From contig NC_065922.1 of assembly GCF_024586455.1 (NCBI RefSeq), positions 78,599,106 through 78,663,105 of the forward strand: a stretch of DNA of 64,000 nt, in the 5' to 3' direction. Within the stretch, counting starts at the first letter, position 1. Each line of letters begins with the position of its first letter. Positions 10,884-23,140 of the stretch are shown here, piece after piece. The position numbers and the translations under genes are program-made. The notes under the pieces were generated by a model. It ran no database searches and was not told the origin of the DNA. It saw nothing but the letters and a program-made list of their open reading frames with translations. This DNA comes from Bactrocera neohumeralis. Lineage: Eukaryota > Arthropoda > Insecta > Diptera > Tephritidae.

Positions 10884-12190
10884 AAATAAATATGTATGCG
10901 TGTGTATCATTTATATAGGACAGTGTGTGTGTGTATGCACTTCACTCATAAATAGTTTCGTGTGATGTTGCACCTAAATTTAACATTTATTCAAACTTAT
11001 GTGTCAATATTTGTATGTTTGTATGCATATATGTATAAGCAAACTATAGGTATAGGTATGTATGTGTGGCATGTGGCATGCGTACGAATACTAATGCAAA
11101 ATGCAAATTAATCACATACAATTGTACAATCTACAATATACATACACAAATATCTCACGTGGCTTAACACTTCTTTGCATAAATAGTTTACATTTACATA
11201 CTTAACGGTTTATATGCGCGCATATGTGTGTGCGCAACTTCTGAACTAACTTTAAATATGCCATAAGAAATGCACATACACCCATACACAAAAGTTTGCA
11301 CCCCCTCCCTCCACTGTTATTGGAACAAGTGCAGAATCCGGAAAGTAACTGCGAAATTTTGCATGATTTCCAAGGCAGTTACCGTTACGGAAACTCGAAC
11401 TATGTAAATTCAAACGCGGGAGGAACTTTTCGGAGTATTCTTGCCTAGAAGTTTGAAAAAAAACCTTACTTTTTTGGTAATAATTTTGCATATTTAACCT
11501 AAACACAAATATCTCCCTTTTTCGGGATTTTTTAAAATTCAAATAATTTCCGAAGTTAAGTCGTTTTAGTGTCGTGTCAACAGTACCGGTAAACGTTAAC
11601 GTAAAACGCGTTTTTTCTACTTTTGTGCGGTGGTTGACATGATATCTCAAAACATTTAAACATTTTTTTCAAGTAGATGCCATTTTGTGTGACTTTGCCA
11701 AATCATCAATCCGATAGCGACCTCCTTACTAATGAAGAACTTTAATTTCTTTGTTTTAGATCACTACAAGCGTTGGAATCATGTCAACCAGGAAGCACCA
11801 CTTCGAAGTTTTTTTGAGATTTTTTATAATCTTGAAATGTCAATAAAAATCATACCAAACAAAGGGCAGTAGGCGACTAGGTCAAACCATCCCCTTATGC
11901 TGTCATTGGCAATGCGAACATTTGTGTATGTGTTGGTATCTACATACATATGTACAGAACATAATTATTTAGTTTAGTTGTTGTTGCATGTGCTTTGTAT
12001 ATGTGTGTGTTAACACTAATTACGCTTGTCTACTTACTATCACATCGTCTTACAAAAATAGTTTTCAAATTTCTGCTCTTCTTCTGTTCGATAACTAGAT
12101 TTTTGTTCAACTTTGATTTGCTTTTTGGCAATTCTAGGCCGAACACCGTGTTTCAACAATACAATTTCGGGGCGAATACAGTTATACAGT

Positions 12191-12204
12191 TGTGTGTGTG
12201 TGTG
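12191..12204. repeat. (TG)n microsatellite
   Basis: Seven TG units. A second, similar run is at 12352-12366. Confidence 0.8.
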
Positions 12205-13323
12205 GGAATATACATATATATATGTGGCTGTACCAGTTATGGCGCAGGATCGTTTAGCGTTACATACATATAAAGCCATTGGATCAGCGCGAGGTGAATA
12301 TCTAAATTTAGTTGTTGTTTTTTACAAGAGTTCTAAGCCTGTTTTTACTTATGTGTGTGTGTGTGTATGTTTGCAGATGGCACAAGCAAGTTAAGGGTAT
12401 TATAGATACGGGCGTTGCATGTAGTCTACTTTTAGGCGTTGCAACTGGCGCGAAGAAAAATGTACTTTTCCGAATGCCTGTCGAACACAGCGGACGTTTG
12501 CGATATTTACTTTGTTTTTATACATATTTATATGCAGGCCTACGTTTGTTTGTATGTATGTCTATACTACTTGTGATTTGGTGAAGTTTTCAATTTGATG
12601 CTCAATTACATAATTTTCTCTAATTACATTGCATACGCATTTTTTCGGGTTTCTGATTTTATACAGTGGGACCTACAAATATAGCTCTGCTGTGCATGCA
12701 TACACGTATGTATGTATGTAATTTTCTTAAGCTTGCATAGCTAGCTTGTTTGTTCGCTTCACCATTATCTTTGAGAGTTGAATATGTAAATTTAGAAACT
12801 ATAATTAACTTATTTATAGTAAGTATGGTACTTTAAATACACAGCATATTTAATTAAATACAACAGTCTTAATATGAATTTTGTCTGTTTTGAACATAAA
12901 AGTCATAAAAGTTGGCCGTTTCAAAGTGCGCTTTGCAATCATACGCTCCACTTTGTTGCTGTGCTTGTCTTTCAGAAATCTGCTTCACATACTTTTCGAA
13001 TGAATATATATGCAATTAGGTAATACTAGTGGTTTCTTGGGTGTTATCAACACATCTAAAGTAATATCTTCACTTAATAATGCTGATTGTGTCCTGTGTG
13101 AGCTTTGCTTACTTGGGAGAAAATAAACCCTACGATCAAACAAATAGTAGCGAATCTGTTTACACGGCACAATACTCCCGCTTCCACTTGCGCGGCAATG
13201 GTGGTCATAACCAATCGTCGTTTTACTTGCAACCTCTTTAAGGGCAGGTTCTTCCGGCTGGGAACATGTGTCTGTGTATGTGTTTGACTGTCAACAAAAT
13301 GTGTGGTGTTGTTGGTGGCGTAT

Positions 13324-15540
13324 TTAATCCTCATCGGAGAGATTTGCATTAGTCAAAAGCGTTGTGTTATCGTCGGCACCGGCCTCCTCCACATCCTGCG
13401 AATAAACACAAAATAATCAAAGTTAGTAGCTCTGCTGCTCTAGGTAACCAATATATGTATATACTTACGTTGCGCTTTCGCTTGCGCACCGATGAAACGA
13501 TGGCGCGCTTGTTGCGTGCTATCAAGCAAATTGCAATGATTAGGATCATGCCAATTAAGGCGAAGCCCAGCAAAGCTGGCAGCAGAACGCTGTCCTCCTT
13601 GTAACCCTTTGTAGCGGCGCCATGCAAGTATAAAAATAGATATATGTATATGTATTAATGACTTACGTATAAATGTACATGTATTTGTGCAGGTGTATAT
13701 TCATAAGTGGGCATAAGTTTTATAATAATAAATTATTCACACGCTTTTAATAAAGAACTAAGGGCATAACTCCATCTGAAGCATGTCGTTTGCGTAAGGT
13801 TCCATAAGAAATACAAGTAGTTAAGAAATATGTTTCTAAAAATATAGCCTTTGAGTTTATTAGCTGCTCTTTTATAAGTTAAATATATTAATATTTTCAA
13901 GAAATCATATGGTAGTCGAAAAAGTCTCTTCGTGTTTTTTCAATAGATGTCGGTGCAGTTGAAAGTTTTACACTGATGGAATAATGTCTCTAGAGGAAAA
14001 ATGGCAAAAAGTGTTCGACCAAAATAGTATATATTTGTTAGTATAAATAAAAAAAATAAGTTGAAGTTTTATTAGAAATACGAAAAGACTTTTTCGACTA
14101 CCCAATATTTTGAATCTTAATTTTTGAAAATTTTCGCTCTAGGAACAATTTCAAAGACACAGAAGTAATAGAGAGCTTAAAGCAAGTCCACACATCTACA
14201 ATTATTGTGTTGTCAAAACGGGATTTAATGCTTACAGTCCATTGGAAATATGTCGACGGATCAATGTATGGCCAATGCGACTGAATCCAGGCGGCGTTCT
14301 TTGTTTCCGCGTTGACCTTAATAGACTCCAACACATCGGTTCCACTGGTATCAGCGGCAATGCCATCGTCTTCGGTTGGCGCTTTATTGCTGTTTTGGTT
14401 TTGTGATACAATTTCTGAGTTCGTGCGCACCAGCACGGGCGGTATGATCGGTTTCTTTGCTGTAGACTTGAGCAGCGGCAATCGCATTATGCGTGTGGTA
14501 ATGGTGGGTATGGTGGAGCTTTGATTGGAAATCGCATTAGCATTGGCTGACGATGCCACCGCCATGGAGGCAGCCGCCGGTGCATGTGGGGAATATATGC
14601 TTGTTGTGGAGAAGGACGTTGTTGGACGTATTGCGGCTGTTGGAATATTTTGAACTATCCGACTGGGCACTTGAACGCTATTTGCATTGGAGTCCAGCTC
14701 TGTATTGCTGTTGCTACTGATTTCATCTACATTCTGCGAGAGCTGTGTACGTTGTGTGGTGATTACAACGATCTTGGGGGGCTGAATACTGTCCGATTCG
14801 AAACGAACCTCTGTGACGAAGTTACCTGTTCCATCCGGCGCCTGCTTGACAGTTGCATTATTAGCCGACACATGCACATCCTGCAGTGCATCGTTGCTCA
14901 ATCCCGGCATTGTGGTTGTGAGTAGTGCCCCATCCTTAGTCTCAATAGCCGTTTGTGATTCAACGTTTCCCGGAGAAGTTTTTTCATCAATAGGTGGAAT
15001 AGGCTGTTCTTTGTTTGAACCATAAGCAATGGGTCTTATTTGAGTCACATTTGTATTTGACTGCGTCTGTGTTTTATTGACGCGCAAAATTATTTTCTCC
15101 ACTCCGTCGCGATTGATAATTTCCACTTTTTGGCCAATGCTAGCGGCGCTGTTGTGTAGCGGCACGTGTTGTGGGCTGCCAATGCCATTTGCACCGGCTT
15201 TCCTTGGTCCACCGCTGTTTCTATGCAGCCCATTAATGTTGGCTCCGTGTGTTAGTGCTGCCTTTGTCTTCAAGAACCATTCCGTAGGGTTGGGCAGGCA
15301 TTCGGCTGAGACCAAAAACGGTATCAAAACTGCACCCACAATAACGGTACAAATGAAAATCAATCCCAAGTATGCGAAGAATGAACGCCGTCTTGGTCGA
15401 CGCGCCTTTCCTTTGCGTCCAGTAGTGGAACTGCAGTTACTGCCGGCACTTGATAGCTTGCCCTCAATGCGAAAATCATCATTTTGTGGCAGTATTGTAT
15501 ATTGTAGGCTGTTCTCGCCATGCCGCACCGTCTTGTACAT
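13324..15540 (-). CDS. Uncharacterised two-pass membrane protein with Ser/Thr/Asn-rich ectodomain
   Basis: A 504-residue protein from three minus-strand exons, 15540-14236 (435 codons), 13606-13469 (46 codons) and 13395-13324 (23 codons plus stop), all junctions in phase 0. The N-terminus is cytosolic-like with a basic cluster (KARRPRRRS, about 45-53). A first membrane span lies at about 54-78 (FFAYLGLIFICTVIVGAVLI). A long low-complexity region (about 80-435) is rich in Ser, Thr, Asn and Ala with several N-x-S/T sequons. A second span lies at about 442-465 (VLLPALLGFALIGMILIIA), followed by RNKRAIVSSVRKRKRN and an acidic end (NLSDED). The well-patterned blocks are at the ends: CLPNPTEWFLKT after the first span and WIQSHWPYIDPSTYFQWT before the second. 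I do not recognise the family. The exon 2 acceptor has a poor pyrimidine tract, so that boundary is the least certain. Intron 1 holds a mariner-derived MITE. Confidence 0.78.
13911..14102 (+). mobile_element. Internally deleted mariner derivative (MITE) inside an intron
   Basis: 192 bp bounded by inverted repeats: GGTAGTCGAAAAAGTC at the left and GACTTTTTCGACTACC at the right, extended by TTCGT/ACGAA. Between them, 13984-14046 still encodes the extreme C-terminus of a mariner transposase (MSLEEKWQKVFDQNSIYLLV, stop). The rest of the transposase is missing. A TA dinucleotide lies just inside each end (13913-13914 and 14099-14100) and could be the target duplication. The element lies in the first intron of the membrane-protein gene, in opposite orientation. 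Confidence 0.8.
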
Positions 15541-17802
15541 GTTTAGAATGCAATTTGCGGCGCTGAGTTGGTGTGAAAGGACTCGCTAACGTACACTTGT
15601 TTGGTCTAAGTAGTTTGAGAATGCCTTAGCATTGCGAGGGTGGGTGAAAGATTACTAGCTTTAAATTTGCTACACACACATGCAGCTCATAGAGGGGGTG
15701 TCGGTGGTTGTAACGTAGTAACCACTACGTTCACCAATCGCTCTATTCGTTATTGATTAAACAATATTCTGTGGCACGACAGGAAATTAAGTACAAGAGG
15801 GCACAATGAGCGGCTGTTTTGTGCGATAACTGTAATGAATTGCTAGTAAGGAGGCCAATTTCGCTTTGAGAGCTTCCTCCGAGCTCTTACAGACTTTTAT
15901 CGTTATTCGCCAGTCCTTGTGTGGGGTAGGTTGGGACATTCAATTATATTACCACCTTTTTGCTGTCCTCCGCAAAATGAAGTGGTTTTTGAAGCAATCT
16001 GGAGGATTTTATTTCTTTGCGCTCGATTTTTGAAACTTACATACACTTTTTGTTAAAAAGTCATTTCAAGACCAGATGGAATGTTGTTGAAGGACGATTT
16101 TCTATGTTTATCCTTTTTTACACTGAACGGTTTATTTTCACTACCTTAACTCCAACGAGAAGTCACAATTTCTTAACACAATTATTTCGTTTGCAAATAT
16201 TTCTTTTGTCAGTTTTCTTGCAATAACTTCTCACTGAAGTATAGTTTGTTTTGGTAATTTTCATAAGCAGTAATTCATGATGTACTGCAATCCCAACAAT
16301 TTTCGCAAATCGCAAATCGCCAATTCGTGTCAAATATGTTAATTTTGTGTGTACTCGTCGATAAGCGTTCACTGTCAGCCACTTGAGTTGAGTATTTGAC
16401 AAATACTTCGAGTTTGCTTTTTCTACTCGGCAAAGAAAAATCAATAAAAAGGACCTGTGGACGTATTCCTTGTGTTCCTTTCCGCGCTCACAATAAATTG
16501 CAGTGAGAGTACCTTATTACAAAAGAGAGTGCGACTGCCTTCGCTCCAAATTGAGTTATGTGATTTGTCATCAGGCGTTCTGTGCTTTGGCCGGCCGTTT
16601 TTGACGCACTTAACAAATGCGACTGGCAATGCTGCATTTGTTATGGCACATTCTTGCTCATAATGTAACGGTATTAGAGTAGCTAGGACTTACTTCATAT
16701 GGTGGCTGTGCGAAACGAACTGATGTGAAACGAATGGGTGTCTTTTTCAGGGATAAATATTCAAAAACTGTTGTTGTGGTTTACATTTTCGTATTACTAA
16801 TTAAGAAAGCAATCAAAAAACATGTATAAACCAATCTATAAACTGAACAGGGTAGAATACCCTTCACAAATAAACAAATTTCCATAAAGAACTTGATTTT
16901 TAAACGTTGGTTTGTATTGGCAGCAATATGCTATTGTGATCGAAACTGAACAATTTCTTCGGAGATTGCACCATTGCTTTGGAAAATAACTTATACCGAA
17001 TTTCTTACTTAATACACCCTGTTCAGGGTATAAAGGTATAAACGCGTAAAATCTGCCAATTGTCGCACAACTCGTAAACACGATAATGATAATGTTCCAT
17101 TTGTTGGCAGGCCCCCATTTCTCTAATACATGGACATGTAGACGCGTACACCGCGACCACGAGCCTCTGCTATTGTTCTATATAATATATAAGTATGTGC
17201 TCATATTAGCTGCTTATGATCGCACAATTTTCATATGAATGTAGATGTTCATACATATATTGTATGTACATATTATCTACAATCGCCAAGCAAAATAATA
17301 GAGACGCGTGCAATTATTTATAGATTCAATTTATAAATTTCTTGTTTGAGGTAAACAAGCCAGTCAAACGGAGCGCGGTTCGGAAAATTTTACTTTTAAA
17401 GGCCATATTAGTTAATTTTATTTACAGTGACGCCACGCAAAATCATCAACAATTTGAATATTAAGGAGTTTTCGCATTGAATGCTTTGGTGGAGCCACGT
17501 TTCGTGCTGGCCTTTTCTATAGGTTTTCGTATAACTTAATTAATAAATAATAAATAGCGACTCTCTGAGCGCCAAGTTGGCCCCTTATTGGAAGAGAGAT
17601 AACCTGCCGTCGGCCGCTCACTCAGTTGCCGCTGTTGACTGGCTAGAAATCAAAAATCGTTGTGCATGTGGACGCTAGTCGCAAGATTTTTCAGTTCTAG
17701 TGGAGCCTTTGCGCGGGTTGGTTCAGTCACGTTTCGTCAGTACTTGAATAAAAAACAATTTGATTAAATATTTCCGCTGTGACGTGGTTAACTACTGTGA
17801 AG
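15541..17802. other. Divergent intergenic region upstream of ALDH6A1
   Basis: 2.3 kb between the start codons of the membrane-protein gene and ALDH6A1. The ALDH6A1-proximal part (about 17560-17800) is less AT-rich and contains TCAGTT initiator-like sites near 17623 and 17691, making it the likely promoter and 5' UTR. The centre contains repeat sequence (16845-17036). I see no additional gene. Confidence 0.45.
16845..17036. repeat. Dispersed repeat remnant with inverted CCTGTTCAG ends
   Basis: CTGAACAGGGTAGAATAC at the left and ACACCCTGTTCAGGGTAT at the right are imperfect inverted repeats about 190 bp apart. Read on the minus strand, the right end (TATACCCTGAACAGGG, then TATTAAG) resembles the start of a very common non-coding fly repeat whose later part I also see at 33095-34050. 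Recognition of the family is from memory. Confidence 0.5.
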
Positions 17803-20800
17803 ATGTCTTTGGTTCGTTTAATTGGCGCTGAGGTGAGGCTTTTATATTAAACGCCCTAATACGAAATGTACATACATTTGTATGAATGAAGTTGCCTTTA
17901 TATTGTAAGCAGCATTGTTGAGATAATATAATATAATAACATAATAATTCAACACAACAATTGTTATATTGGTGTTTATTTTGCTCGAAGCCACGCGTGG
18001 CAGTGAAATTATCACAATAATGTTATGTAACTTATTCGTGGGTAGAACACGACAACTGCTTGCCGTTGCCTAGCGGCTGGATGGAAATATTTTTTGTATT
18101 GTTTTTGTGTTTTTATTTAAGTAGATAGATATAGCATTTTAAGTTAATAGATTACGCTCACCTTGCTGCCGGCCAAAAGAGCGACTTGTGCTGAGTGCGT
18201 GGCTACCGGTCGGTAAATTATGAATTCGATTTTCGCGCCGGTTAAAACTATATAGAGGTATAAGTACTTAGTACATAACTGATAATACGATACGAAATTT
18301 TAGTTAGTCCTTTGCGAGAAGGAAATAATAAATAACAAATCTTGGTGTTATCAATTTTTAAAATGTGAAATCAGCAACTGGCGAGATTTGTATTGTAGCA
18401 CTAGCAAACTAACTGAAGCAAATTGTTGTACTGTCTGTAAGATTTTCGTGCAGGGCATGTATACTTATACTCTTTATGTACATACTTATGTGTATATAGT
18501 ATATGGTATATGGAAACTGATAATAAACCGGTTCATAAGTCAACCTAACAAGTGGAAAGAATAGGCATATGTATGCAGATATAATCAAGGTATATAGTAT
18601 ACCTATGTATGTACATATGTACATATATATACCAAGTATACCACATTACACATATGTGGTTTAACACTTTGAGCACGTACAACTTTTTTTATATAAGCAA
18701 TATAAACAATAAAAATGTGATATTGTGTTTATCAGTTAGAGAAAATTAAGAAGCAGTTGGCGATAAAACTATAAAAATTAATTAAAAAGTATAACGGCAC
18801 CAAGAAAAAGTAATTTGATTTTTATGACAATATAAACAAACACTGTCATACACATATGTACATACATTATAATTTAACGGTATATGAAGTCGTATGTGTA
18901 TTCGACATTGGAGTAAACTTTTCGCTGCTTGAGAGTGTTTACTCTCTTATTATAAATACATGTACATAACATTAGTATATTCCTTCATTGATAAGCTTGT
19001 GTGATGCGATTTGATGCATTTACCCAAGCACTTTGACTTTTGCTCGTGGAAGAGTCCGTGCAATGTCAAATCAATTAAAACTGAAATCAACAGTTTTATC
19101 AACTAAATTTGAATACCTCAACAGTTCATGAACCTGACAGTTTCAGAATGCATTTATGTAGCTATTAATTTACGCGACAAGGAAAAAGCGAACCCAAGCG
19201 TATGGAAATGAATTAAATAGAAAGGAAACAAGAGTAAAACATATCTGCATTTCCAAATAAAAGGATTTTAAGGTGTGCATTGGATGGAATTCAGTTTTGT
19301 ATTTGATGGCAATGAATCAAAGACCGTCAAGGATACCTCCCTAGAGTTAATATTTTGGCAAAATATATTAATTGCTTTTCTTTTCTTGTTTTAGTGCCGT
19401 TTGTTGGCTAAGCGCGGCTACGCTTCTTCTCCAGCAACTACAAAAATGTTCATCGATGGCAAATTTGTGGAGTCTCAAACCAAAGAATGGATCGATTTGC
19501 ACGACCCCGCTACCAATGAGGTCATCAGCCGCGTACCCAAGTGCACACAGAGTGAGATGCAAGCAGCTTTGGAGTCCAACAAAAAAGCGTTCAAATCGTG
19601 GAGCCAGCAATCAGTGTTATCCCGCCAGCAGGTTATGTTCAAATTACAAGCATTGATCAAATCGAATATGGGTGAATTGGCTAAGAACATAACCAAGGAA
19701 CAAGGCAAAACACTTGCCGATGCTGAGGGTGACGTTTTACGTGGATTACGTAAGTCATTTTTTTTTAGCACTATTCCCTCTGTTGCATTAACAGCCAATA
19801 TTTTTTATATTTTATAATTAAAACAGAGGTAGTTGAGCACTCTTGTAGCATTCCCTCGTTAGCAATGGGTGAGACTGTGGCTAACGTGGCACGCGATATG
19901 GATACTTATTCGCTTGTCTTGCCTTTGGGTGTCACTGCGGGTATTGCACCTTTCAACTTCCCCGCCATGATTCCACTATGGATGTTCCCTGTGGCCATTA
20001 CCTGTGGTAACACCATGCTTCTGAAGCCATCAGAGCGAGTGCCCGGTTCGACTATGCTGTTGATGGAGCTGCTAAATGAAGCTGGCTGCCCACCTGGCGT
20101 TGTTAATGTCATTCACGGTCAACATGATGTTGTCAATTTCATCTGCGATGCACCCGAAATCAAAGCCGTTTCCTTTGTCGGCTCTGATGCTGCAGGCAAA
20201 TACATTTATGAGCGTGCTGGCAAAAATGGCAAACGTGTGCAGAGCAATATGGGTGCCAAGAACCACGGTGTTATTGTGGCCGACGCAAACAAGGAGAACA
20301 CCTTGAACCAACTGGCTGGCGCCGCTTTTGGTGCTGCGGGTCAACGTTGCATGGCACTTTCCACTGCTGTGTTTGTTGGCGAAGCACAGAAATGGATTCC
20401 AGATTTGGTTGAGCGCGCCAAGAAATTGAAGGTGAATGCTGGTCATGTGCCTGGCACTGATGTGGGTCCAGTCATCAGTGCACAATCGAAGAAACGTATT
20501 AATGATCTTGTTGAATCTGGAGTAAAGGAAGGAGCTAAACTTATTCTAGATGGACGCAATGTCAAGGTACCTGGCTATGAAGCAGGTTACTTCGTTGGAC
20601 CCACCATCCTCTCTGACGTTACACCCAATATGGAGTGCTACAAAGAGGAAATATTTGGACCCGTCTTGGTAATTTTGAAAGCCGATACCCTGGACGAAGC
20701 TATTCAAACCGTCAATGCAAATCCCTACGGCAACGGTACAGCGATCTTCACCACTAATGGCGCAACTGCACGCAAGTTCGTCAACGAAATCGATGTAGGT

Positions 20801-21004
20801 CAAGTAGGTGTGAACGTACCCATACCCGTACCTCTACCCATGTTCTCGTTCACCGGCACACGTGGCTCCTTCCGAGGGGATCACCACTTCTATGGCAAAA
20901 TGGGCATCAAATTCTACACACAAACCAAGACCGTAACTCAATTGTGGCGCGAAACCGATGTGACGCACACCCAGGCGGCGGTAGCCATGCCCACGATGAA
21001 ATAG
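17803..21004 (+). CDS. ALDH6A1: Methylmalonate-semialdehyde dehydrogenase (acylating), mitochondrial
   Basis: A 520-residue protein from three exons: 17803-17832 (MSLVRLIGAE), 19395-19749 and 19827-21004. The first intron is 1.56 kb and the second 77 bp; splicing at the second restores GLQVVEHSCS. This CoA-dependent enzyme of valine and thymine catabolism converts methylmalonate and malonate semialdehydes to propionyl- and acetyl-CoA in mitochondria. Visible residues are the catalytic Cys303 in GQRCMALS, the oxyanion Asn172 in FNFPAM, the NAD-binding KPSE (195-198) and FVGSDAAGKYIYERAG. At the position of the general-base Glu of hydrolytic aldehyde dehydrogenases there is Asn269 (SNMGAKNH), as expected for this acylating class. 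The first 27 residues (including RLLAKRGYASS) are the likely presequence, so exon 1 encodes only part of the targeting peptide. AATAAA lies at about 21232, in the 3' flank. I believe the Drosophila counterpart is CG17896. Confidence 0.96.
17833..19394. other. Large first intron of ALDH6A1
   Basis: 1.56 kb, GTGAGG donor and TTTTAG acceptor. It is AT-rich with several TATGTACATA words (about 18603-18630). No nested gene is evident; the open frames are short and low-complexity. Confidence 0.7.
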
Positions 21005-22394
21005 ATCAAAATTACAACCTATATAAAGTGATAGTCCAGGACATTCGTCTTCCTATTTAAGATGCCTTAGTGTCAATGACCGGTACATAAATAACGAAGT
21101 TCATATATTTTTGTACGCTTGATATTTTCAAAACAATCCATACATGGAAATGCTGCATTTATTTTTTTGTATATACTTATTAAGAATGTAAAGTTGCTAT
21201 GAGCTCATTTGTTGCATAAATGTTATTAAGAAATAAATATATGAATACATACTGATATTAAAAGAATGGTTTCATGAAATAAGTATTAAGGTATTTACAC
21301 GAAGGGCTCACGAAGGCTATGATTTCGTAGGCACATGTACATATATGGTAGTGGAATAAACTTTCTAAGATATTGGGAAATCGATTTCTTGCTGTGACAT
21401 TTGATATTTTATTGACACGAATAATAATGGAACGAAAAATATGATAGCATAAATAGTGTGTGCGATCTTCCGAAAACTGCGATCAATAGTCATAAAAGTC
21501 ATCCGACTGTCATACCCTTCTATTCAGTTGTTCTAATCTTCTATTTAGCCCATGGCATTCTTCGATTACGTGTTAGAAGGATATACAATTTTATTGTCTC
21601 ATTGACACTGTCAAATTTGTATATACTCATAAATTCATTGGATCATCGCAATGATTGTCCGATCTTCAAAGCCATCAAATGGTAGCGAAAATAAAATCAA
21701 AGGATACATGAAGTGTTTTTGCGAAGCGCCTTCGTCATAAATTTGACATTATTGTGTGACATTCTACTAAAGGAGTTATTTCCGCCTCATCCCCTTTCTC
21801 TAAGGCGGAGTGTTGCTTGCCAATCTGCGGAAGCGTTGAAGCGCACATTTTGCGGATTTCATTGCCGATTTTGGCTGTTGTAATATTTTATTGGCTAAAT
21901 TGATGATTTCAGCTGTGTAAGTTAGTGATCGAAAAAGGGAGGAATCGTAAAACTCCTAGTGTATTGCTTATAAGTAGACGTTGATTACGTGAGAAAATAT
22001 AGTCAAATTCATAAATGTCAAATGTCTCATACACGACTCCTCTAGTAACGCCCACTAATAACTCAAACTAAATAATTGAAACCTTTATATAATAATTGCT
22101 CTCAGAGAATGCGATCCGAAAAAAGTGTCGAGAGCAAAAAAAATCATATCTCACTTACATATGTAGGTAAGAAAGAAATTTAGAACATATATTGTTGAGT
22201 TCCTTTTATAAAAGTAGTGATGGCTTTAACGAAATGCAAACTTTTAATTAAGTAGTACCTACTGTTATATGGATTCCTTTTATTTGAGAATGTTTCAATA
22301 CACACCGAATTCAATCTGTATTTACTTTCTATCAAATTAAGTAGGTCCAAAGAATAGGCCCTAACCCAAAGAGTAAAAAATAAAGAAAATAAAT
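21005..22394. other. ALDH6A1 3' flank and gene-free DNA
   Basis: An AATAAA signal near 21232 probably ends the ALDH6A1 transcript. Downstream I find no supportable coding or RNA feature. A short self-complementary CCGCCT/AGGCGG pair lies at about 21782-21808. Confidence 0.45.
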
Positions 22395-23140
22395 AAAAAA
22401 AGTAAGAAAGAGTTAAGTTCGGATGTAACTGAAAATTATATACTCTTGTAACTTGCAAGGATCTAAGTGAGGGAAATACTGTCAGGTGTAGTTAATCTTC
22501 ATATTAAACTAGCAAAACCCTTAACTTCAGCTGCACTGAAGCTGTTATTTTTGGGAAAAAGAACGTGTGCAATTTTGTCCACACTTTAAGGAGTAATTAC
22601 CCTTTTGTTAAGCTTTTGTGGGTTCAGTGAGCTCATAGTTTACATTATGAGGTCACTAACTATTTTGTTTATATTTTATGAGGTCAATGACCCTTTGGTT
22701 TATATCTAGCAAAGTCCGAAACCAAATCAATGTGGTATTTGTTTATATTTTTCCAAGGTCAATTTATGAGATCAATGACCCTTGTTTTTACATTTAGCCA
22801 AGTCCACAATCTTTGTTTACAAAAAGATTCTCTCCGAATTTCAATAATATATCTTAACATTGATCAATATATTAGGCAAACAGTCAGTTATAGGCACTAT
22901 GATCCACATCTTCGATATCTGCGGGCTTGAACAGTGCGATTTTGACAATTTTTAGACTTGAGATGACATACATACTTTAAAGGAACTACTTGTCAAGGAA
23001 CATATGTACATATGTACCGAGTTTCATGAAGAAACCTTACGTTTTATTAAAGTTACAGCCTGTACTAGTAGATGGACCGACGGATGGACAGGCAGTCACC
23101 CGGATTTCAATTCGGCTCATCAACCTGATTATATATATGT
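22395..23140. repeat. Non-coding dispersed repeat (fly interspersed family)
   Basis: It begins AAGAGTTAAGTTCGGATG, then TATACTCTTGTAACTTGC, and ends near a GACCGACGGATGGACAGGCAG block followed by CATCAACCTGATTATATA. These phrases match, from memory, a high-copy dispersed repeat of tephritid genomes. Within it, three imperfect copies of a module beginning ATGAGGTCA(A/C)T(G/A)A and containing GTTTATAT-like sequence occur at about 22648, 22677 and 22766. No coding capacity is visible. Boundaries are approximate. Confidence 0.5.

Larger units (their letters stand above)
10062..13323. other. Gene-free stretch with microsatellites
   Basis: About 3.3 kb between the foldback and the 3' end of the membrane-protein gene. 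It contains TATG repeats (10863-10883), GT runs (12191-12204 and 12352-12366), a short GC-rich hairpin (10455-10493) and scattered ACATATGTA words. The open frames are AT-driven or dinucleotide-repeat driven (VCVCVY, YMYVCMY) and none resembles a protein family. Confidence 0.5.

Noticed and set aside
11252..11650. 132-codon minus-strand ORF downstream of the foldback
   Set aside because: No family match recognised, AT-driven composition, no start context.
14312..15589. Plus-strand open frames up to 170 codons opposite the membrane-protein gene
   Set aside because: They are antisense shadows of the long minus-strand exon, which has coherent membrane spans and splice sites.
20072..20485. 137-codon minus-strand frame opposite ALDH6A1
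   Set aside because: Shadow of the highly conserved ALDH6A1 exon 3.
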